Positions 28,659 through 37,973 are shown, numbered from the stretch's first letter. The stretch: DNA of 64,000 bases from Henriciella sp. (GCF_029936995.1 NZ_JAPYRE010000005.1:62001-126000), one strand, 5' to 3'. Numbers and translations: made by a program. Notes: generated from the letters alone by a model not told the origin.

Positions 28659-29078
28659 ATGACTCTGGATATATCGGAAGTTGCCAGACGCACCGGCGTG
28701 CCGGCCTCAACCCTGCGCTATTATGAAGAGAAAGGGCTGATCGCCTCTGTTGGACGCAGAGGACTGAAACGGATGTTCGAGCCGGACGTGACGGAGCGTC
28801 TCGCGCTTGTTGCACTTGGACGCGCCGCTGGTTTCTCGCTTGACGAGATCGCACAGATGTTCGGGCCTGACGGACAAGCACAGATCGACAGGGAGAAGCT
28901 CTCCACCAAGGCTGATGAGCTCGACCAGCGGATCAGTGAATTGAGCGCCATGCGTGATGGCTTACGTCATGCTGCCGCCTGTCCTGCACCGAGCCATATG
29001 GAGTGCCCGACATTCCGGCGTATCGTGCGTGCAGCCGCTTCCGGGGCAATCCGGACACCTGCAAGGCCGTTTCGATGA
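28659..29078 (+). CDS. MerR family transcriptional regulator
   Basis: 139 residues from the ATG at 28659. The HTH is DISEVARRTGVPASTLRYYEEKGLI, with the second wing RMFEPDVTERLALVALGRAAGFSLDEIAQMF. A long dimerisation helix follows and the end carries two Cys (CPAPSHMEC). This is not the four-Cys Fe-S pattern of SoxR, so a metal or thiol ligand is more likely. It probably activates the divergent methyltransferase operon. Its TGA overlaps the next ATG. Confidence 0.93.
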   Translation: MTLDISEVARRTGVPASTLRYYEEKGLIASVGRRGLKRMFEPDVTERLALVALGRAAGFSLDEIAQMFGPDGQAQIDREKLSTKADELDQRISELSAMRDGLRHAAACPAPSHMECPTFRRIVRAAASGAIRTPARPFR

Positions 29079-29575
29079 CGTCGCCTTTGCGTATCCGCAG
29101 TTACCGGCAAACGGATGCGGTGCGGCTTGAGGAGATCTTTCGTCAGGCTGTCAGCGCGATCGGCCCTCAACACTACTCAGAAGAGCAGGTCTCTGCCTGG
29201 AGCGGCCCGCGCGTGAACGCCGAGAGGCTGGACGCGATGTATTCCGATGGGCGGGCGACCTTCATCGCTGTAGACGGGACGGAAAAGGTGGTTGCCTTTT
29301 CAGACATGGAGCCGGACGGTCATATCGACATGCTGTATTGCGATCCGGCGTTTGCGCGGCAGGGCTATGCCACGGCACTGGTACGGGCGACCGAGATGGA
29401 AGCGAGACGGCAGACCCTCAGACGGCTTTTTACCGAGGCAAGCGAAGCGGCGAAACCGGTTTTCGCACGAATGGGGTTTGAAGTGCGTTACCGGCGCGAC
29501 ATCGAGGTGGATGGCGTGGCGATCCATAACTGGGCGATGGAGAAGCGGCTGGCACCATCGCCAGTGGCGCGGTGA
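29075..29575 (+). CDS. GNAT family N-acetyltransferase
   Basis: 166 residues from the ATG that overlaps the MerR gene stop (ATGA). The acetyl-CoA site is DMLYCDPAFARQGYATALV (about 86-104), with the end GFEVRYRRDIEVDGVAIHNWAME typical of the YafP-like group. The substrate is unknown. Coupling to merR suggests it belongs to the same response as the methyltransferase operon. Confidence 0.9.
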   Translation: MTSPLRIRSYRQTDAVRLEEIFRQAVSAIGPQHYSEEQVSAWSGPRVNAERLDAMYSDGRATFIAVDGTEKVVAFSDMEPDGHIDMLYCDPAFARQGYATALVRATEMEARRQTLRRLFTEASEAAKPVFARMGFEVRYRRDIEVDGVAIHNWAMEKRLAPSPVAR

Positions 29576-29582
29576 TCTCGTC

Positions 29583-30134
29583 CTACAACCCCAGTGTCCG
29601 CAGCATGAAGTCAGCGCGTTCCGCGACGCTCGCTTTCGGCAGGTCAATGAGCGCATACCCCCGCGCGGGATAGGCCAGTCGTAACCAGCCATACTCACGC
29701 ACGGCTTCTTCGTAGGGAAGGGGGCGTTCATCATCCTGCTGGTAGAGGTCCGGCCAGGGCGGTGCGAAGAAGACGGGGCTGGAATAGAGGCACCCTTCTC
29801 CCAGTGCTTTTAGCGCGTCGGGGGCGCGGATTGAGAGACGTTCGAAATGGGCAAGCGCGTCTATGGCGGAACGGTCGAAGAAGACAGGGCCGTCGATATG
29901 CTGAACGCTATTCAGGCTGGCATTTGCATATTCGATCGCGCGGCTGACAAAGCTTTCAGCATTGACCCAGGGCAGGGCATCAGAGCCTGTCGCAAGGGCT
30001 TCACGGACGATATTGCGCCCGGGTTCCTCCATGGTGTGATGCCCGCGCCGGCCAAGCTCTTCCAGCAGCGTGGACTTACCGCCTGAAGAGCAGCCGGAGA
30101 TCACGATACGCCGCCGGTCGGTCAGTCTCCCCAC
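29583..30134 (-). CDS. AAA family ATPase (P-loop, AAA_28-like)
   Basis: 183 residues. Walker A is ISGCSSGGKSTLLEEL (about 12-27), followed by TMEEPGRNIVREAL and a Walker B-like GPVFFDRSAIDAL. This layout matches AAA_28/NadR-kinase-like predicted ATPases or kinases of about 180 residues. The substrate is not known. The start overlaps the 3' end of truA by 13 nt, making it the last gene of the rmuC-def-fmt-GNAT-truA run. Confidence 0.85.
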   Translation of the reverse strand: MGRLTDRRRIVISGCSSGGKSTLLEELGRRGHHTMEEPGRNIVREALATGSDALPWVNAESFVSRAIEYANASLNSVQHIDGPVFFDRSAIDALAHFERLSIRAPDALKALGEGCLYSSPVFFAPPWPDLYQQDDERPLPYEEAVREYGWLRLAYPARGYALIDLPKASVAERADFMLRTLGL

Positions 30135-30883
30135 GGATGATCCTCATACATGACATGTTCGAGGTAGAGCCCGTCCGGCGGGGCCACAGGCCCGCAGCGT
30201 GTTCTTTCGCAGGCCTCCAGTATTTCCGCGATCCAGCCTTCCGGTTTTGCGCCGCGTCCAACCTCGACAAGACTGCCGACGATGGAGCGGACCTGCCGGT
30301 GCAGGAAGCTGCGCGCCGTTGTCGTGATTTCCACACGATCAGCAAAGCGCTGGACGTATAGCGTATCGAGTGTCTTTACGGGGCTTGCCGCTTGGCACTC
30401 CGTGTCGCGGAAAGTCGAGAAGTCATGCTCGCCGATCAGGTGGTGCGCCCCGGCCTGCATGGCATTGACATCGAGATGCTGCGAGATGCGCCAGGCCCGC
30501 CCGCGCTCCAGTGTCAGGTCGGCCCGGCGATTGAAAATAACGTATCGGTAGGCCCGGCCCGTGGCGGAGAAGCGGGCATGAAAATCTGCCGGAGCCTCTT
30601 CGGCCCGCAGTACGGCCACGGGCGTGGGGCGCAGATGCGCGTTCAGGGCGTCGGCAATCTTGCGAATGGGCCGCGGCTTCTGCAGTTCGATATGGGCCAC
30701 CTGACCTGTAGCATGAACGCCAGCATCGGTGCGCCCGGCCCCCTGGACAAGGACAGGCCCGCCATCAAGCACCGCGCAGGCAGCTTCCAGTGCTCCCTGG
30801 ACGGTTGGCTGGTCGTCCTGGCGCTGCCATCCGGCAAAGGGACGGCCATCATACTCGACGAGAAGGCGGATACGCTGGGTCAT
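30122..30883 (-). CDS. truA: tRNA pseudouridine(38-40) synthase TruA
   Basis: 253 residues. The catalytic Asp lies in GAGRTDAGVHATGQVA (about D52), preceded by YDGRPFAGWQRQ and followed by ARFSATGRAYRY. It modifies the anticodon stem-loop of tRNAs. It overlaps the upstream GNAT gene by 4 nt. Confidence 0.97.
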   Translation of the reverse strand: MTQRIRLLVEYDGRPFAGWQRQDDQPTVQGALEAACAVLDGGPVLVQGAGRTDAGVHATGQVAHIELQKPRPIRKIADALNAHLRPTPVAVLRAEEAPADFHARFSATGRAYRYVIFNRRADLTLERGRAWRISQHLDVNAMQAGAHHLIGEHDFSTFRDTECQAASPVKTLDTLYVQRFADRVEITTTARSFLHRQVRSIVGSLVEVGRGAKPEGWIAEILEACERTRCGPVAPPDGLYLEHVMYEDHPWGD

Positions 30884-31377
30884 GCAGTCTGTGTAAAGGC
30901 TTTGGGGTAGGTGAGCTTGCCGGTACGCGGGGTATCCAGGCGGAGTTCGATGCCCATGAAGGCCGGGCCGGACCAGGGCGCTTCATAGCGTTCAGCCACC
31001 TGCGGGGAAAAGCCGAAATAAGGGTAATAGTCGGTATGTCCCAGAACGAAGACGAGGCCGCGGCCTTCACGCTCCATCAGGGGCATGCCCGCGATGATCA
31101 GCTTGCGGCCAATGCCTTTGCGCTGCCGGTCCGGCGCCACGGACATGGGGCCGAGGCCTGCGGCGATGTCGCGCCCGTCGACAAGGACGGGAAAGAACTG
31201 AATGTGGCCGACGATCTCTTCATCCTCAAGCGCAACCAAGGATACCAGACTCTTCCCGTCATCCGCCAGTTGCCGCACAATGCCTGCCTCGTCGGGGCCT
31301 CCGAAAGCGGCTATGTTGAGCGTGGCTATGGCCTCCATGTCTTCTGGCCGGGCGTGTCTGATGGCGGATTTGCTCAT
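30880..31377 (-). CDS. GNAT family N-acetyltransferase (YhbS-like)
   Basis: 165 residues. Features are [16 protein letters not shown] at the start, the acetyl-CoA motif [18 protein letters not shown] (about 95-112) and [16 protein letters not shown], which is typical of YhbS-type GNATs. Placed between fmt and truA with 4-nt overlaps on both sides, it is co-translated with tRNA-related enzymes; whether it acts on them is unknown. Confidence 0.93.
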   Translation of the reverse strand: MSKSAIRHARPEDMEAIATLNIAAFGGPDEAGIVRQLADDGKSLVSLVALEDEEIVGHIQFFPVLVDGRDIAAGLGPMSVAPDRQRKGIGRKLIIAGMPLMEREGRGLVFVLGHTDYYPYFGFSPQVAERYEAPWSGPAFMGIELRLDTPRTGKLTYPKAFTQTA

Positions 31378-32327
31378 TCGAACACAGTGCCTTTGCCGAT
31401 CTTGTTGCCACGCAGGAAATCATCTGCCGACATGGCACGAGATCCCGGTTTCTGGAGCTTTGTGAGGCGCACGGCCCTGCCATCGCCGCAAGCCACAAGA
31501 AGGGCATCGTCAAGCACCGTGCCCGGTTCAGCCTTATGGGGGGTGTCTGAAAGCTCGCTCATCAATGTCTTTACGCGGACAGGCTCACCCTCCGGGCTTG
31601 GGCACCAGTGGAACCAGGCGCCGGGGAAGGGCGAGAGGCCGCGTATCTGGCAGTCAACTTCATGCGCTGCGCGTGTCCAGTCTATGCGCTGGTCTGCGGC
31701 GGTAAGCTTGGAGGCGTAGGTGAGCCCGGTTTCGGCCTGTGCGACAGGTGTAAGCGTGCCATCGGCAAGCCCTGCAAGGGCACGCGTGGCAAGACTGGAT
31801 GCAAGGTCAGCCAGCCGGTCATGCAGGCTTCCGGCGGTGTCGTTGCGCGTGATGGCAGTTTTTTCAGTCGCGAGCACCGGGCCGGTATCGAGCCCTTCCT
31901 CCATCATCATGGCCTCTACGCCCGTTACCTCGTCGCCCGCCATGATCGCGCGCTGGATGGGGGCGGCACCGCGCCAGCGGGGGAGCAGCGAGGCGTGCAT
32001 GTTCAGGCAGCCAAGACGCGGAGCATCGAGCACGATTTTTGGCAGGATCAGGCCATAGGCAACGACGACAGCCGCATCAAGCTCGAGCGCGGCGAAGGCG
32101 GCCTTTTCCTCTGCGGGTTTGAGAGAGTTCGGTGTGCGCACCTCGAAGCCCTGTTCCTCTGACCAGGCATGAACCGGTGTGGGCTTCAGATTCTTGCCGC
32201 GCCCTGAAGGCCGTGGCGGCTGGGAATACACACAGGCGATCTCATGACCGGCCTCAACCAGTGCGGCGAGCACCGGCACGGAAAAATCCGGGCTTCCCAT
32301 GAAGGCGATGCGCAAGGGCTTAGTCAT
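31374..32327 (-). CDS. fmt: Methionyl-tRNA formyltransferase
   Basis: 317 residues. The formyltransferase core is intact: [14 protein letters not shown], the catalytic [17 protein letters not shown] (Asn/His) and [17 protein letters not shown] (Asp). The C-terminal OB-like domain follows. It formylates initiator Met-tRNA. It lies downstream of def in the usual alphaproteobacterial cluster. Confidence 0.97.
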   Translation of the reverse strand: MTKPLRIAFMGSPDFSVPVLAALVEAGHEIACVYSQPPRPSGRGKNLKPTPVHAWSEEQGFEVRTPNSLKPAEEKAAFAALELDAAVVVAYGLILPKIVLDAPRLGCLNMHASLLPRWRGAAPIQRAIMAGDEVTGVEAMMMEEGLDTGPVLATEKTAITRNDTAGSLHDRLADLASSLATRALAGLADGTLTPVAQAETGLTYASKLTAADQRIDWTRAAHEVDCQIRGLSPFPGAWFHWCPSPEGEPVRVKTLMSELSDTPHKAEPGTVLDDALLVACGDGRAVRLTKLQKPGSRAMSADDFLRGNKIGKGTVFE

Positions 32328-32378
32328 GAAAGCGGGTCTATCGCGGCGGGGCGAATGTGCAAGATGGAAGGCTGACCT

Positions 32379-32513
32379 CTACCATCTCAGGCCGTGCGGC
32401 GCGCCCCAGTCCATACGGCCATAATCGCCGACGATAAGGGCGATGAACACTGCAATAACAATGGCGACGGTCCAACGGACCCAGGCTTTGGCGAGGAACC
32501 GTCTGATGACGCG
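32379..32513 (-). other. In-frame 44-codon transmembrane tail following the def stop codon
   Basis: Directly after the TAG of def the same frame stays open for 44 codons and then ends in TAG (32379-32381). It encodes RVIRRFLAKAWVRW, then a clean hydrophobic helix (TVAIVIAVFIALIVG), then DYGRMDWGAPHGLRW. Positive-inside charges and the clean helix look like a real small membrane protein. There is no ATG, and the only GTG (codon 22) is inside the helix. Either a rare start such as ATC (third codon) is used, or the def UAG is sometimes read through. No good ribosome binding site is visible. Confidence 0.5.
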
Positions 32514-33059
32514 CTACGCCGCACTGGCCTTTGACTTGGCGCGGCTGCGCAGCAAGCGGGTTGCCTTCTTCACCTTGTCGACCGCGCGCTGGCGTTTCAG
32601 GCGCGAGAGGTGGTCGATGAAGAGAATGCCCTCGAGATGGTCCATCTCGTGCTGGATGCAGACGGCAAACATGCCCTCGGCGACCTCGTCGCGCTCATTG
32701 CCGTCATAATCTAGATATTTCACGCGGCAGCGGGTCGGGCGGTCGACCTCGTCGAACACGTCCGGCACCGACAGGCAGCCTTCCTCGTAGGGGGCTTTGT
32801 CCTCAGTCAGAGGCAGGATTTCCGGATTCACGAAATAGCGCGGTTGCGGCTCTTCATCCGGGCCGGCAAGGTCCATGACGATGACGCGCAGCGGCTCGCC
32901 CACCTGGATGGCGGCGAGGCCAATGCCGGGGGCGTCATACATGGTCTCCAGCATGTCATCCATGAGCGTGCGGAGCTCATCGGTGACGCCGCCCTCGACG
33001 GGCTTGGAGACTTCCTTCAGACGCGGGTCCGGGACGGTGAGAATTTCGCGAATAGCCAT
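32514..33059 (-). CDS. def: Peptide deformylase
   Basis: 181 residues. All three deformylase motifs are present: [19 protein letters not shown] and QHEMDHLEG, giving the Cys and two His that bind Fe2+/Zn2+. It removes the N-formyl group from nascent proteins. The C-terminus is a basic helix ([21 protein letters not shown] cut here to its key residues K/R) that could contact ribosomal RNA. The open frame continues after the stop (see the next feature downstream). Confidence 0.97.
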   Translation of the reverse strand: MAIREILTVPDPRLKEVSKPVEGGVTDELRTLMDDMLETMYDAPGIGLAAIQVGEPLRVIVMDLAGPDEEPQPRYFVNPEILPLTEDKAPYEEGCLSVPDVFDEVDRPTRCRVKYLDYDGNERDEVAEGMFAVCIQHEMDHLEGILFIDHLSRLKRQRAVDKVKKATRLLRSRAKSKASAA

Positions 33060-33125
33060 ACGCGGAAAATAAGGTGGGGCGGGGCGAAAATCAACGCTTA
33101 GGCGCTGTGCTATACCGCACAGTCA

Positions 33126-34484
33126 CTACTGGGGGTCTGCGTCAGCATCATCAAAGGCCAGTTCGCCCGTCCGGTCTGGCAGCGTGGCGCGTTTTTCGAT
33201 GGTTTCGATCTCGGGCACGGATTTTTCCGGCGGGGCGATCTGCAACTCCTCAAATTTGCGTGCGGCGGGCAGGACGCGGGAGGTGAGGCTTGAGCCCATC
33301 TTGTTATAGGCGTCCACCGCGCCGTTAAGCGACTTGCCGACCTTCTCGACATGGCCTCCAAGTGTGGTGAGGCGGGAATAAAGTTCACGGCCGAGTTCGG
33401 CGGCCTGGCGGGCATTCTCGGTTGCCTGTTCCTGGCGCCAGCCATAGGCGACGGCTTTGGCGAGCGCGAGCAGGGTGGAGGGTGTAACGACGATGACCTG
33501 CCGGGCAGCGGCGAAGTCGAACAGGTCCGGCTCATGCTCGAGCGCGGCGACATAGAAACTCTCGCCGGGAATGAAGAGGGCGACAAAGTCGACGCGGGAT
33601 GAGAACGCGCCCTGATAGTCCTTCGAGCCGAGCGTCTTGATATGTTCGCGGACCTTCTTGCCGTGGGCGCGCATATAGGCGTCACGCCGGGCCGGATCGC
33701 TCTCGTCGAGGGCTTTGAGATAGTCTTCCAGCGAGACTTTTGAATCGACCACGATCTCGCGCCCGCCGGGCAGCTTGATGACGACATCGGGACGCTGGCG
33801 GCCGCTTTCTGTCTCGTCATGGACCTGTTCGGAAAAGTCGCAATGGGCCGAAAGGCCAGCATGCTCCATGACATTGCGCAGCGTTGTCTCGCCCCAGCGT
33901 CCGCCACCGCGCGGGGCCGACAGGGCGGAGACAAGCTTATTGGTCTCGTTGGTGTGCATCTTCAGGCTTTCGCCAATCGCTTTCACCTGTTCCTGGAGCA
34001 CCGATTTGTCGTCGGCGCGAACCTTCTCGATCTCGGAGACCTTCTTGGAAAACTCCTCAAGGTTCTTCGTAATCGGGGTCATCAACTCCTTGAGGTTGGT
34101 CTGCGCGCCTTCCTTGTGACGTTTGAAATGCTCCTCGGCAAGCTCGAGGAACTGGGTATTCGCCCGGCGCATAACACCCTGGGCGAGGTCTGCGAACTTC
34201 TTCTCGTCCTCCTCGCTCCGTGCTTCCTGACGGGCGAGATCGACCCGTGCCTGTTCGGCGACGGCCTGCTGGCTCTTCAGCTGCTGGCGAAGGTCATCGC
34301 GTTCGGTCCGCAGCTCGGCGAGGTCGTCCCCGGCATGATCAAGCTCGCGCTCGGCGTTCTGAAGCCGGTGCTTCAGCCGTGATGGCAGCCAGAAGAGGCC
34401 GACGGCGAGCGCGATGCCTGCCGCAGCGAGGATGACGTGTACGAGGTCGAGGCCGAGCGAGCCTATGGTGATGATCGGGTCCAT
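33126..34484 (-). CDS. rmuC: DNA recombination protein RmuC
   Basis: 452 residues. An N-terminal membrane helix (IILAAAGIALAVGLFWLP-type, about 10-30) is followed by a long coiled coil (about 30-170) and the RmuC nuclease-like domain (from about 195: GRWGETTLRNVMEHAGL, then VDSKVSLEDYL). RmuC limits inversions between repeated sequences. It is upstream of def as in many alphaproteobacteria. Confidence 0.95.
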   Translation of the reverse strand: MDPIITIGSLGLDLVHVILAAAGIALAVGLFWLPSRLKHRLQNAERELDHAGDDLAELRTERDDLRQQLKSQQAVAEQARVDLARQEARSEEDEKKFADLAQGVMRRANTQFLELAEEHFKRHKEGAQTNLKELMTPITKNLEEFSKKVSEIEKVRADDKSVLQEQVKAIGESLKMHTNETNKLVSALSAPRGGGRWGETTLRNVMEHAGLSAHCDFSEQVHDETESGRQRPDVVIKLPGGREIVVDSKVSLEDYLKALDESDPARRDAYMRAHGKKVREHIKTLGSKDYQGAFSSRVDFVALFIPGESFYVAALEHEPDLFDFAAARQVIVVTPSTLLALAKAVAYGWRQEQATENARQAAELGRELYSRLTTLGGHVEKVGKSLNGAVDAYNKMGSSLTSRVLPAARKFEELQIAPPEKSVPEIETIEKRATLPDRTGELAFDDADADPQ

Positions 34485-34558
34485 GAAGCTATCCTGCTAC
34501 GATTCGGAGGCTGCGACGCGACGGAACGTATCAGGAACAATTATCAACGTCCAGCGCG

Positions 34559-35050
34559 CTAGAAGACCCCCATGGCCAGTCCGGCGGCCATCGCCTCACC
34601 GAGTTCGCGGCACCTGGCGAGGTCGTCATCGGATATTGTCTTGTCCCCGAGGATTTCGTCCTTGCCCTGGGCGTGGGTGCAGACGATGAAACCTTCCTGC
34701 GCCATCTTCAGCCGCCAGCCTGTTGCAATGCGTGCGGTCTGTTTCATTGCGTTCTGGCCATCAGAGCCCGCGCAGACCATCTGGGCGTAAGGGCGCCCTT
34801 CGATCTTTCCCAGAACGGCATAATAGGAGCGGTCGAAGAATTCCTTCATGCCACCGGCAATCGCAGCGAGGTTTTCCGGCGCGCAAAAGATGTAGCCATC
34901 GGCGTTCAGCAGGTCGTCAGGCCCGGCGTCTTCTGCCCATTTCAGGATGGTTTCGGTGTCTTCCTCGGAGCGCGCAGCCTCATAGGCGGCTTTCGCCATC
35001 TGTTCGGCCCCGCCCGTGCGGGAAAAATAGACGATGAGGAGCTTGGCCAT
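34559..35050 (-). CDS. Flavodoxin family protein
   Basis: 163 residues from MAKLLIVYFSRTGGAEQ, where the FMN phosphate-binding loop SRTGG follows the first strand. The second FMN loop is at YIFCAPENLAAIAGGMKEFFDRS. The length is between flavodoxin and NAD(P)H:quinone oxidoreductase of the WrbA/ArsH group. No clear ribosome binding site. It lies alone, with a REP-type palindrome just upstream. Confidence 0.88.
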   Translation of the reverse strand: MAKLLIVYFSRTGGAEQMAKAAYEAARSEEDTETILKWAEDAGPDDLLNADGYIFCAPENLAAIAGGMKEFFDRSYYAVLGKIEGRPYAQMVCAGSDGQNAMKQTARIATGWRLKMAQEGFIVCTHAQGKDEILGDKTISDDDLARCRELGEAMAAGLAMGVF

Positions 35051-35091
35051 CCGGGTGAGTGTAGTGGTTTTAAAAGCAGGGCCAACATTTT

Positions 35092-35182
35092 CGTCATCCC
35101 GGAAGCGCCGCAGGCGCTGTCCGGGACCTGTCTCAACAACCCCGCCCTGGGTCCCGGATCGCGTTCCGCGTCCGGGATGACG
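35092..35182. repeat. REP/BIME-type extragenic palindrome
   Basis: Two GC-rich palindromes face each other. CGTCATCCCGGA begins the left unit, with an inner hairpin AGCGCC-GCA-GGCGCT; TCCGGGATGACG ends the right unit, with an inner CGCG-TTC-CGCG hairpin. Outer ends are inverted copies of 11 bp (35092-35102, 35172-35182). This is the head-to-head arrangement of REP pairs, which in many genomes are moved by RAYT transposases. It sits between ychF and the flavodoxin gene and may also act as a transcription barrier. No RAYT gene is in this window. Confidence 0.8.
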
Positions 35183-35197
35183 CAATCAGGGGCAGCC

Positions 35198-36295
35198 CTA
35201 CACATTAAACCGGAAGTGCAGCACGTCGCCTTCCTTGACGATATATTCCTTGCCTTCCTGGCGCATCTTGCCGGCGTCTTTCGCGGCCGCTTCGCCGCCG
35301 AGGGCGACAAAATCATCATAGGCAATGGTCTCTGCGCGGATGAAGCCCTTTTCGAAGTCGCCATGGATGACCCCGGCGGCCTGCGGGGCGGTCCAGCCCT
35401 TGCGGATCGTCCAGGCACGGGACTCTTTCGGCCCCACGGTGAAATAGGTCTGCAGGCCCAGCAGGTCATAGCCGGCATGGATGAGACGGTTGAGGCCAGG
35501 CTCTTCAAGGCCCTGCATCTCAAGGAATTCGGCACGCTCGTCAGCGGCCAGAATAGCCATTTCGGCTTCGATCTGGGCAGAGATGACAACGGCCTGCGCG
35601 CCTTCCTTCGCGGCGCGCTCAAGCACTTTTTCGGAATACTGGTTGCCTGTCGCCGCGCTATCCTCATCGACATTGGCGACCAGCAGGACTGGCTTGGCCG
35701 TGAGCAGCTGGAGCATGTTCCAGGCCTTAACCTCGTCTGGCGGCACATCGGCGGTGCGGGCCGGGCGGCCTTCATTGAGTTCGGCCAGGGCCAGATCCAC
35801 AAGAGCGAGCGTGGCCTTGGCCTCCTTCTCGCCGGTCTTGGCTTTCTTCTCCAATGTGACGCGGCGCTTTTCGAGGCTTTCCATGTCCGCGATCATCAGC
35901 TCGGTCTCGACGATATCGAGGTCGGCGATCGGGTCGACGCGCCCGGCGACGTGGGAGATGTCATCGTCCTCGAAGCAGCGTAGCACATAGATGATTGCAT
36001 CGGTCTCGCGTATATTGGCGAGGAACTGGTTGCCGAGGCCCTCGCCCTTGGAAGCACCTTCCACAAGCCCGGCAATGTCGACAAAGTTCATCCGGGCGGG
36101 GATGATCTCCTTTGACTTGGCGATGTCGGCCAGCTTGTCGAGGCGTGGTTCGGGTACGGCGACCTCGCCGACATTCGGTTCGATCGTGCAGAAAGGATAG
36201 TTCGCTGCCTGGGCTGCCGCTGTCTGGGTCAGCGCATTGAACAGGGTGGATTTGCCGACATTCGGCAGGCCAACGATGCCGCACTTGAATCCCAT
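35198..36295 (-). CDS. ychF: Redox-regulated ATPase YchF
   Basis: 365 residues. G1 is [13 protein letters not shown]3 is [10 protein letters not shown] and the G4 region is NVDED rather than NKxD, as expected for this ATP-preferring OBG-family member. The TGS domain is at the C-terminus ([25 protein letters not shown] region). YchF binds the 70S ribosome and affects oxidative stress tolerance. It forms a natural pair with pth upstream. Confidence 0.97.
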   Translation of the reverse strand: MGFKCGIVGLPNVGKSTLFNALTQTAAAQAANYPFCTIEPNVGEVAVPEPRLDKLADIAKSKEIIPARMNFVDIAGLVEGASKGEGLGNQFLANIRETDAIIYVLRCFEDDDISHVAGRVDPIADLDIVETELMIADMESLEKRRVTLEKKAKTGEKEAKATLALVDLALAELNEGRPARTADVPPDEVKAWNMLQLLTAKPVLLVANVDEDSAATGNQYSEKVLERAAKEGAQAVVISAQIEAEMAILAADERAEFLEMQGLEEPGLNRLIHAGYDLLGLQTYFTVGPKESRAWTIRKGWTAPQAAGVIHGDFEKGFIRAETIAYDDFVALGGEAAAKDAGKMRQEGKEYIVKEGDVLHFRFNV

Positions 36296-36374
36296 CTGTC
36301 TTCTCCTCTGTCCGCATCCGCGCGTGAGAGCGCATAGCGCATTTTGCCTGCCGTGGCAGGGTGTTTAATCGGTA

Positions 36375-36995
36375 TCAGCTGTTCCCGGACGCGCCCTTGC
36401 GCGGATCTGACTTTGGTGCTGGCGCCAGCCGCAGGACTTCTGTCTGGAACCGTTCATCACTGCCTTCAAACAGGTAGGGCAGGGCTCGCGAACAGGCATC
36501 CATCAGCGCATCGACCCATTCCCTGTCGGCTTTTGAAAAGTCTGACAGCACGTATGGCATGACCCGGGACTTGTCGCCCGGATGGCCGACGCCAAGCCGG
36601 ATACGGCGTACCTCCGGTCCAAGATGAGAGAGCATCGAGCGGATGCCATTATTGCCCGAGTGCCCGCCCCCGCGCTTCACGCGCAGGCGGCCCGGAGCAA
36701 GGTCGATCTCATCATGGAAGACGGTGACGGCGTCTGCCGGCAACTTGAAGAAGCGCGCTGCTTCGCCCGCCGCACGTCCGCTTTCATTGTAGAAGGTCTG
36801 GGGCTTCAGGAGGAGCAGTTTGACCGGGCCATTGGCCGTCTGGATCGTGCCCTCGGACGCTTCGCTCTGGAAGCGCGACTTCCATGGGCCGAAGCCATGG
36901 TCACTTGCGATACGGTCAAGCACCATGAAGCCGAGATTGTGCCGGTTCCCGGCATATTTCGGCCCCGGATTGCCCTGTCCTGCAAGGATATGCAT
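36375..36995 (-). CDS. pth: Peptidyl-tRNA hydrolase
   Basis: 206 residues from the ATG at 36995 (a GTG is one codon upstream). Key features are GQGNPGPKYAGNRHNLGF with catalytic His, PQTFYNESGRA and FHDEIDLAPGRLRVKRGGGHSGNNG. It recycles peptidyl-tRNA released by stalled ribosomes. It lies between rplY and ychF in the common alphaproteobacterial order rplY-pth-ychF. Confidence 0.97.
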   Translation of the reverse strand: MHILAGQGNPGPKYAGNRHNLGFMVLDRIASDHGFGPWKSRFQSEASEGTIQTANGPVKLLLLKPQTFYNESGRAAGEAARFFKLPADAVTVFHDEIDLAPGRLRVKRGGGHSGNNGIRSMLSHLGPEVRRIRLGVGHPGDKSRVMPYVLSDFSKADREWVDALMDACSRALPYLFEGSDERFQTEVLRLAPAPKSDPRKGASGNS

Positions 36996-37072
36996 CACAG
37001 GCTCCGTGCTTGTGTCGTCCTCTGGTCCGGGTGAGGCGGGCTGGCCTTTCAGCCAGCCCAGGATCCTGGAAA

Positions 37073-37768
37073 CTAGTCCTTGGATTCTTCGTCGCCTTCT
37101 TCGGACTCGCCTTCGCCTTCACCGTCCTCTTCATCGGACTGGTTGATGGCTTCGACATCTTCGGCGTCTGTCTCTTCCTCGTCGCCCTCTTCATCCTCGG
37201 CTGTAATGCCGCCAACGATAGAGGCGATCGTGAAGTCACGGTCCGTGATGGTCGGCTCGGCACCTTCCGGCAGTGTGATGTCGGAGATCTTGACGTTGTC
37301 GCCGATATCAAGCCCGGTGAGGTCGGCGGTCAGGTATTCCGGAATGCCGTCTGCACGCACGTGGAGCTCGACAGCGTGGCGCACGACGTTGACCGTGCCA
37401 CCGCGTTTGATGCCCGGAGATTCTTCTTCGTTCTCGAAGTGAACCGGCACTTCGACGGAAATGATCTGGCTGGCCTTGACGCGGTACAGGTCGACGTGCA
37501 GCGGCATGTCGGTGACCGGGTGCATCTGGATCGCCTGCGGGATAACGAGCTGCTTCTTGCCGTTATGGGTCAGGTCGGCTGTTGAGGTCAGGAAGTGGCC
37601 GGAATTGATTGCGCGGATCACTTCGTTCTTTTTCAGGTTAAGAGTAACGGGGTCGCCACCGCCGCCATAGAGCACTGCTGGAACCATGTCATTGCGGCGT
37701 GCCTCGCGTGCGCCGCCCTTGCCGGTACGCTCACGCAGTTCTGCGTTGAAATTGATCTTGTCAGCCAT
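37073..37768 (-). CDS. rplY: 50S ribosomal protein L25 (general stress protein Ctc form)
   Basis: 231 residues from MADKINFNAELRERTGKG. The 5S rRNA-binding N-terminal part is followed by the TL5/Ctc C-terminal beta domain (DLTGLDIGDNVKISD) and a 40-residue Glu/Asp tail ending GDEESKD. The long acidic tail is frequent in alphaproteobacterial L25/Ctc. Confidence 0.97.
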   Translation of the reverse strand: MADKINFNAELRERTGKGGAREARRNDMVPAVLYGGGGDPVTLNLKKNEVIRAINSGHFLTSTADLTHNGKKQLVIPQAIQMHPVTDMPLHVDLYRVKASQIISVEVPVHFENEEESPGIKRGGTVNVVRHAVELHVRADGIPEYLTADLTGLDIGDNVKISDITLPEGAEPTITDRDFTIASIVGGITAEDEEGDEEETDAEDVEAINQSDEEDGEGEGESEEGDEESKD

Positions 37769-37924
37769 TGTCTTTCCTTTCGCCCTGAAGTCCGCCGCCG
37801 GTCTCTTGCCGGTCAGTGACAGCCTGACAGGAACGGCCTTGCGCCGCCCTTTCGAAGCGGTGGGCATTACACGAAGAGGGGGATACGCGCAACCGCTTCG
37901 CTGAAACAGGCTTGACAGGCGCGC

Positions 37925-37950
37925 TACACCTGTAGCAGGTTACAGTTGTA
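37925..37950. promoter_or_regulatory. Two cop-box operators (TACAnnTGTA) for the BlaI-like repressor
   Basis: TACACCTGTA (37925-37934) and TACAGTTGTA (37941-37950) both match the TACAnnTGTA core recognised by BlaI/MecI/CopY-type repressors. They are 16 bp apart centre to centre and lie 24-49 nt before the repressor gene's ATG. A perfect TTGACA (37912-37917) is just upstream, so bound repressor would cover the promoter. Confidence 0.85.
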
Positions 37951-37973
37951 ACTTGCGAAAGGGTCATGCAGAC

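Noticed and set aside
28659-29078. Identification of the MerR gene as soxR
   Set aside because: The dyad resembles a SoxR box, but the protein lacks the four-cysteine [2Fe-2S] motif.
34673-35983. 436-codon plus-strand open frame
   Set aside because: It runs antisense through the flavodoxin gene, the REP element and ychF, so it is a by-product of high GC.
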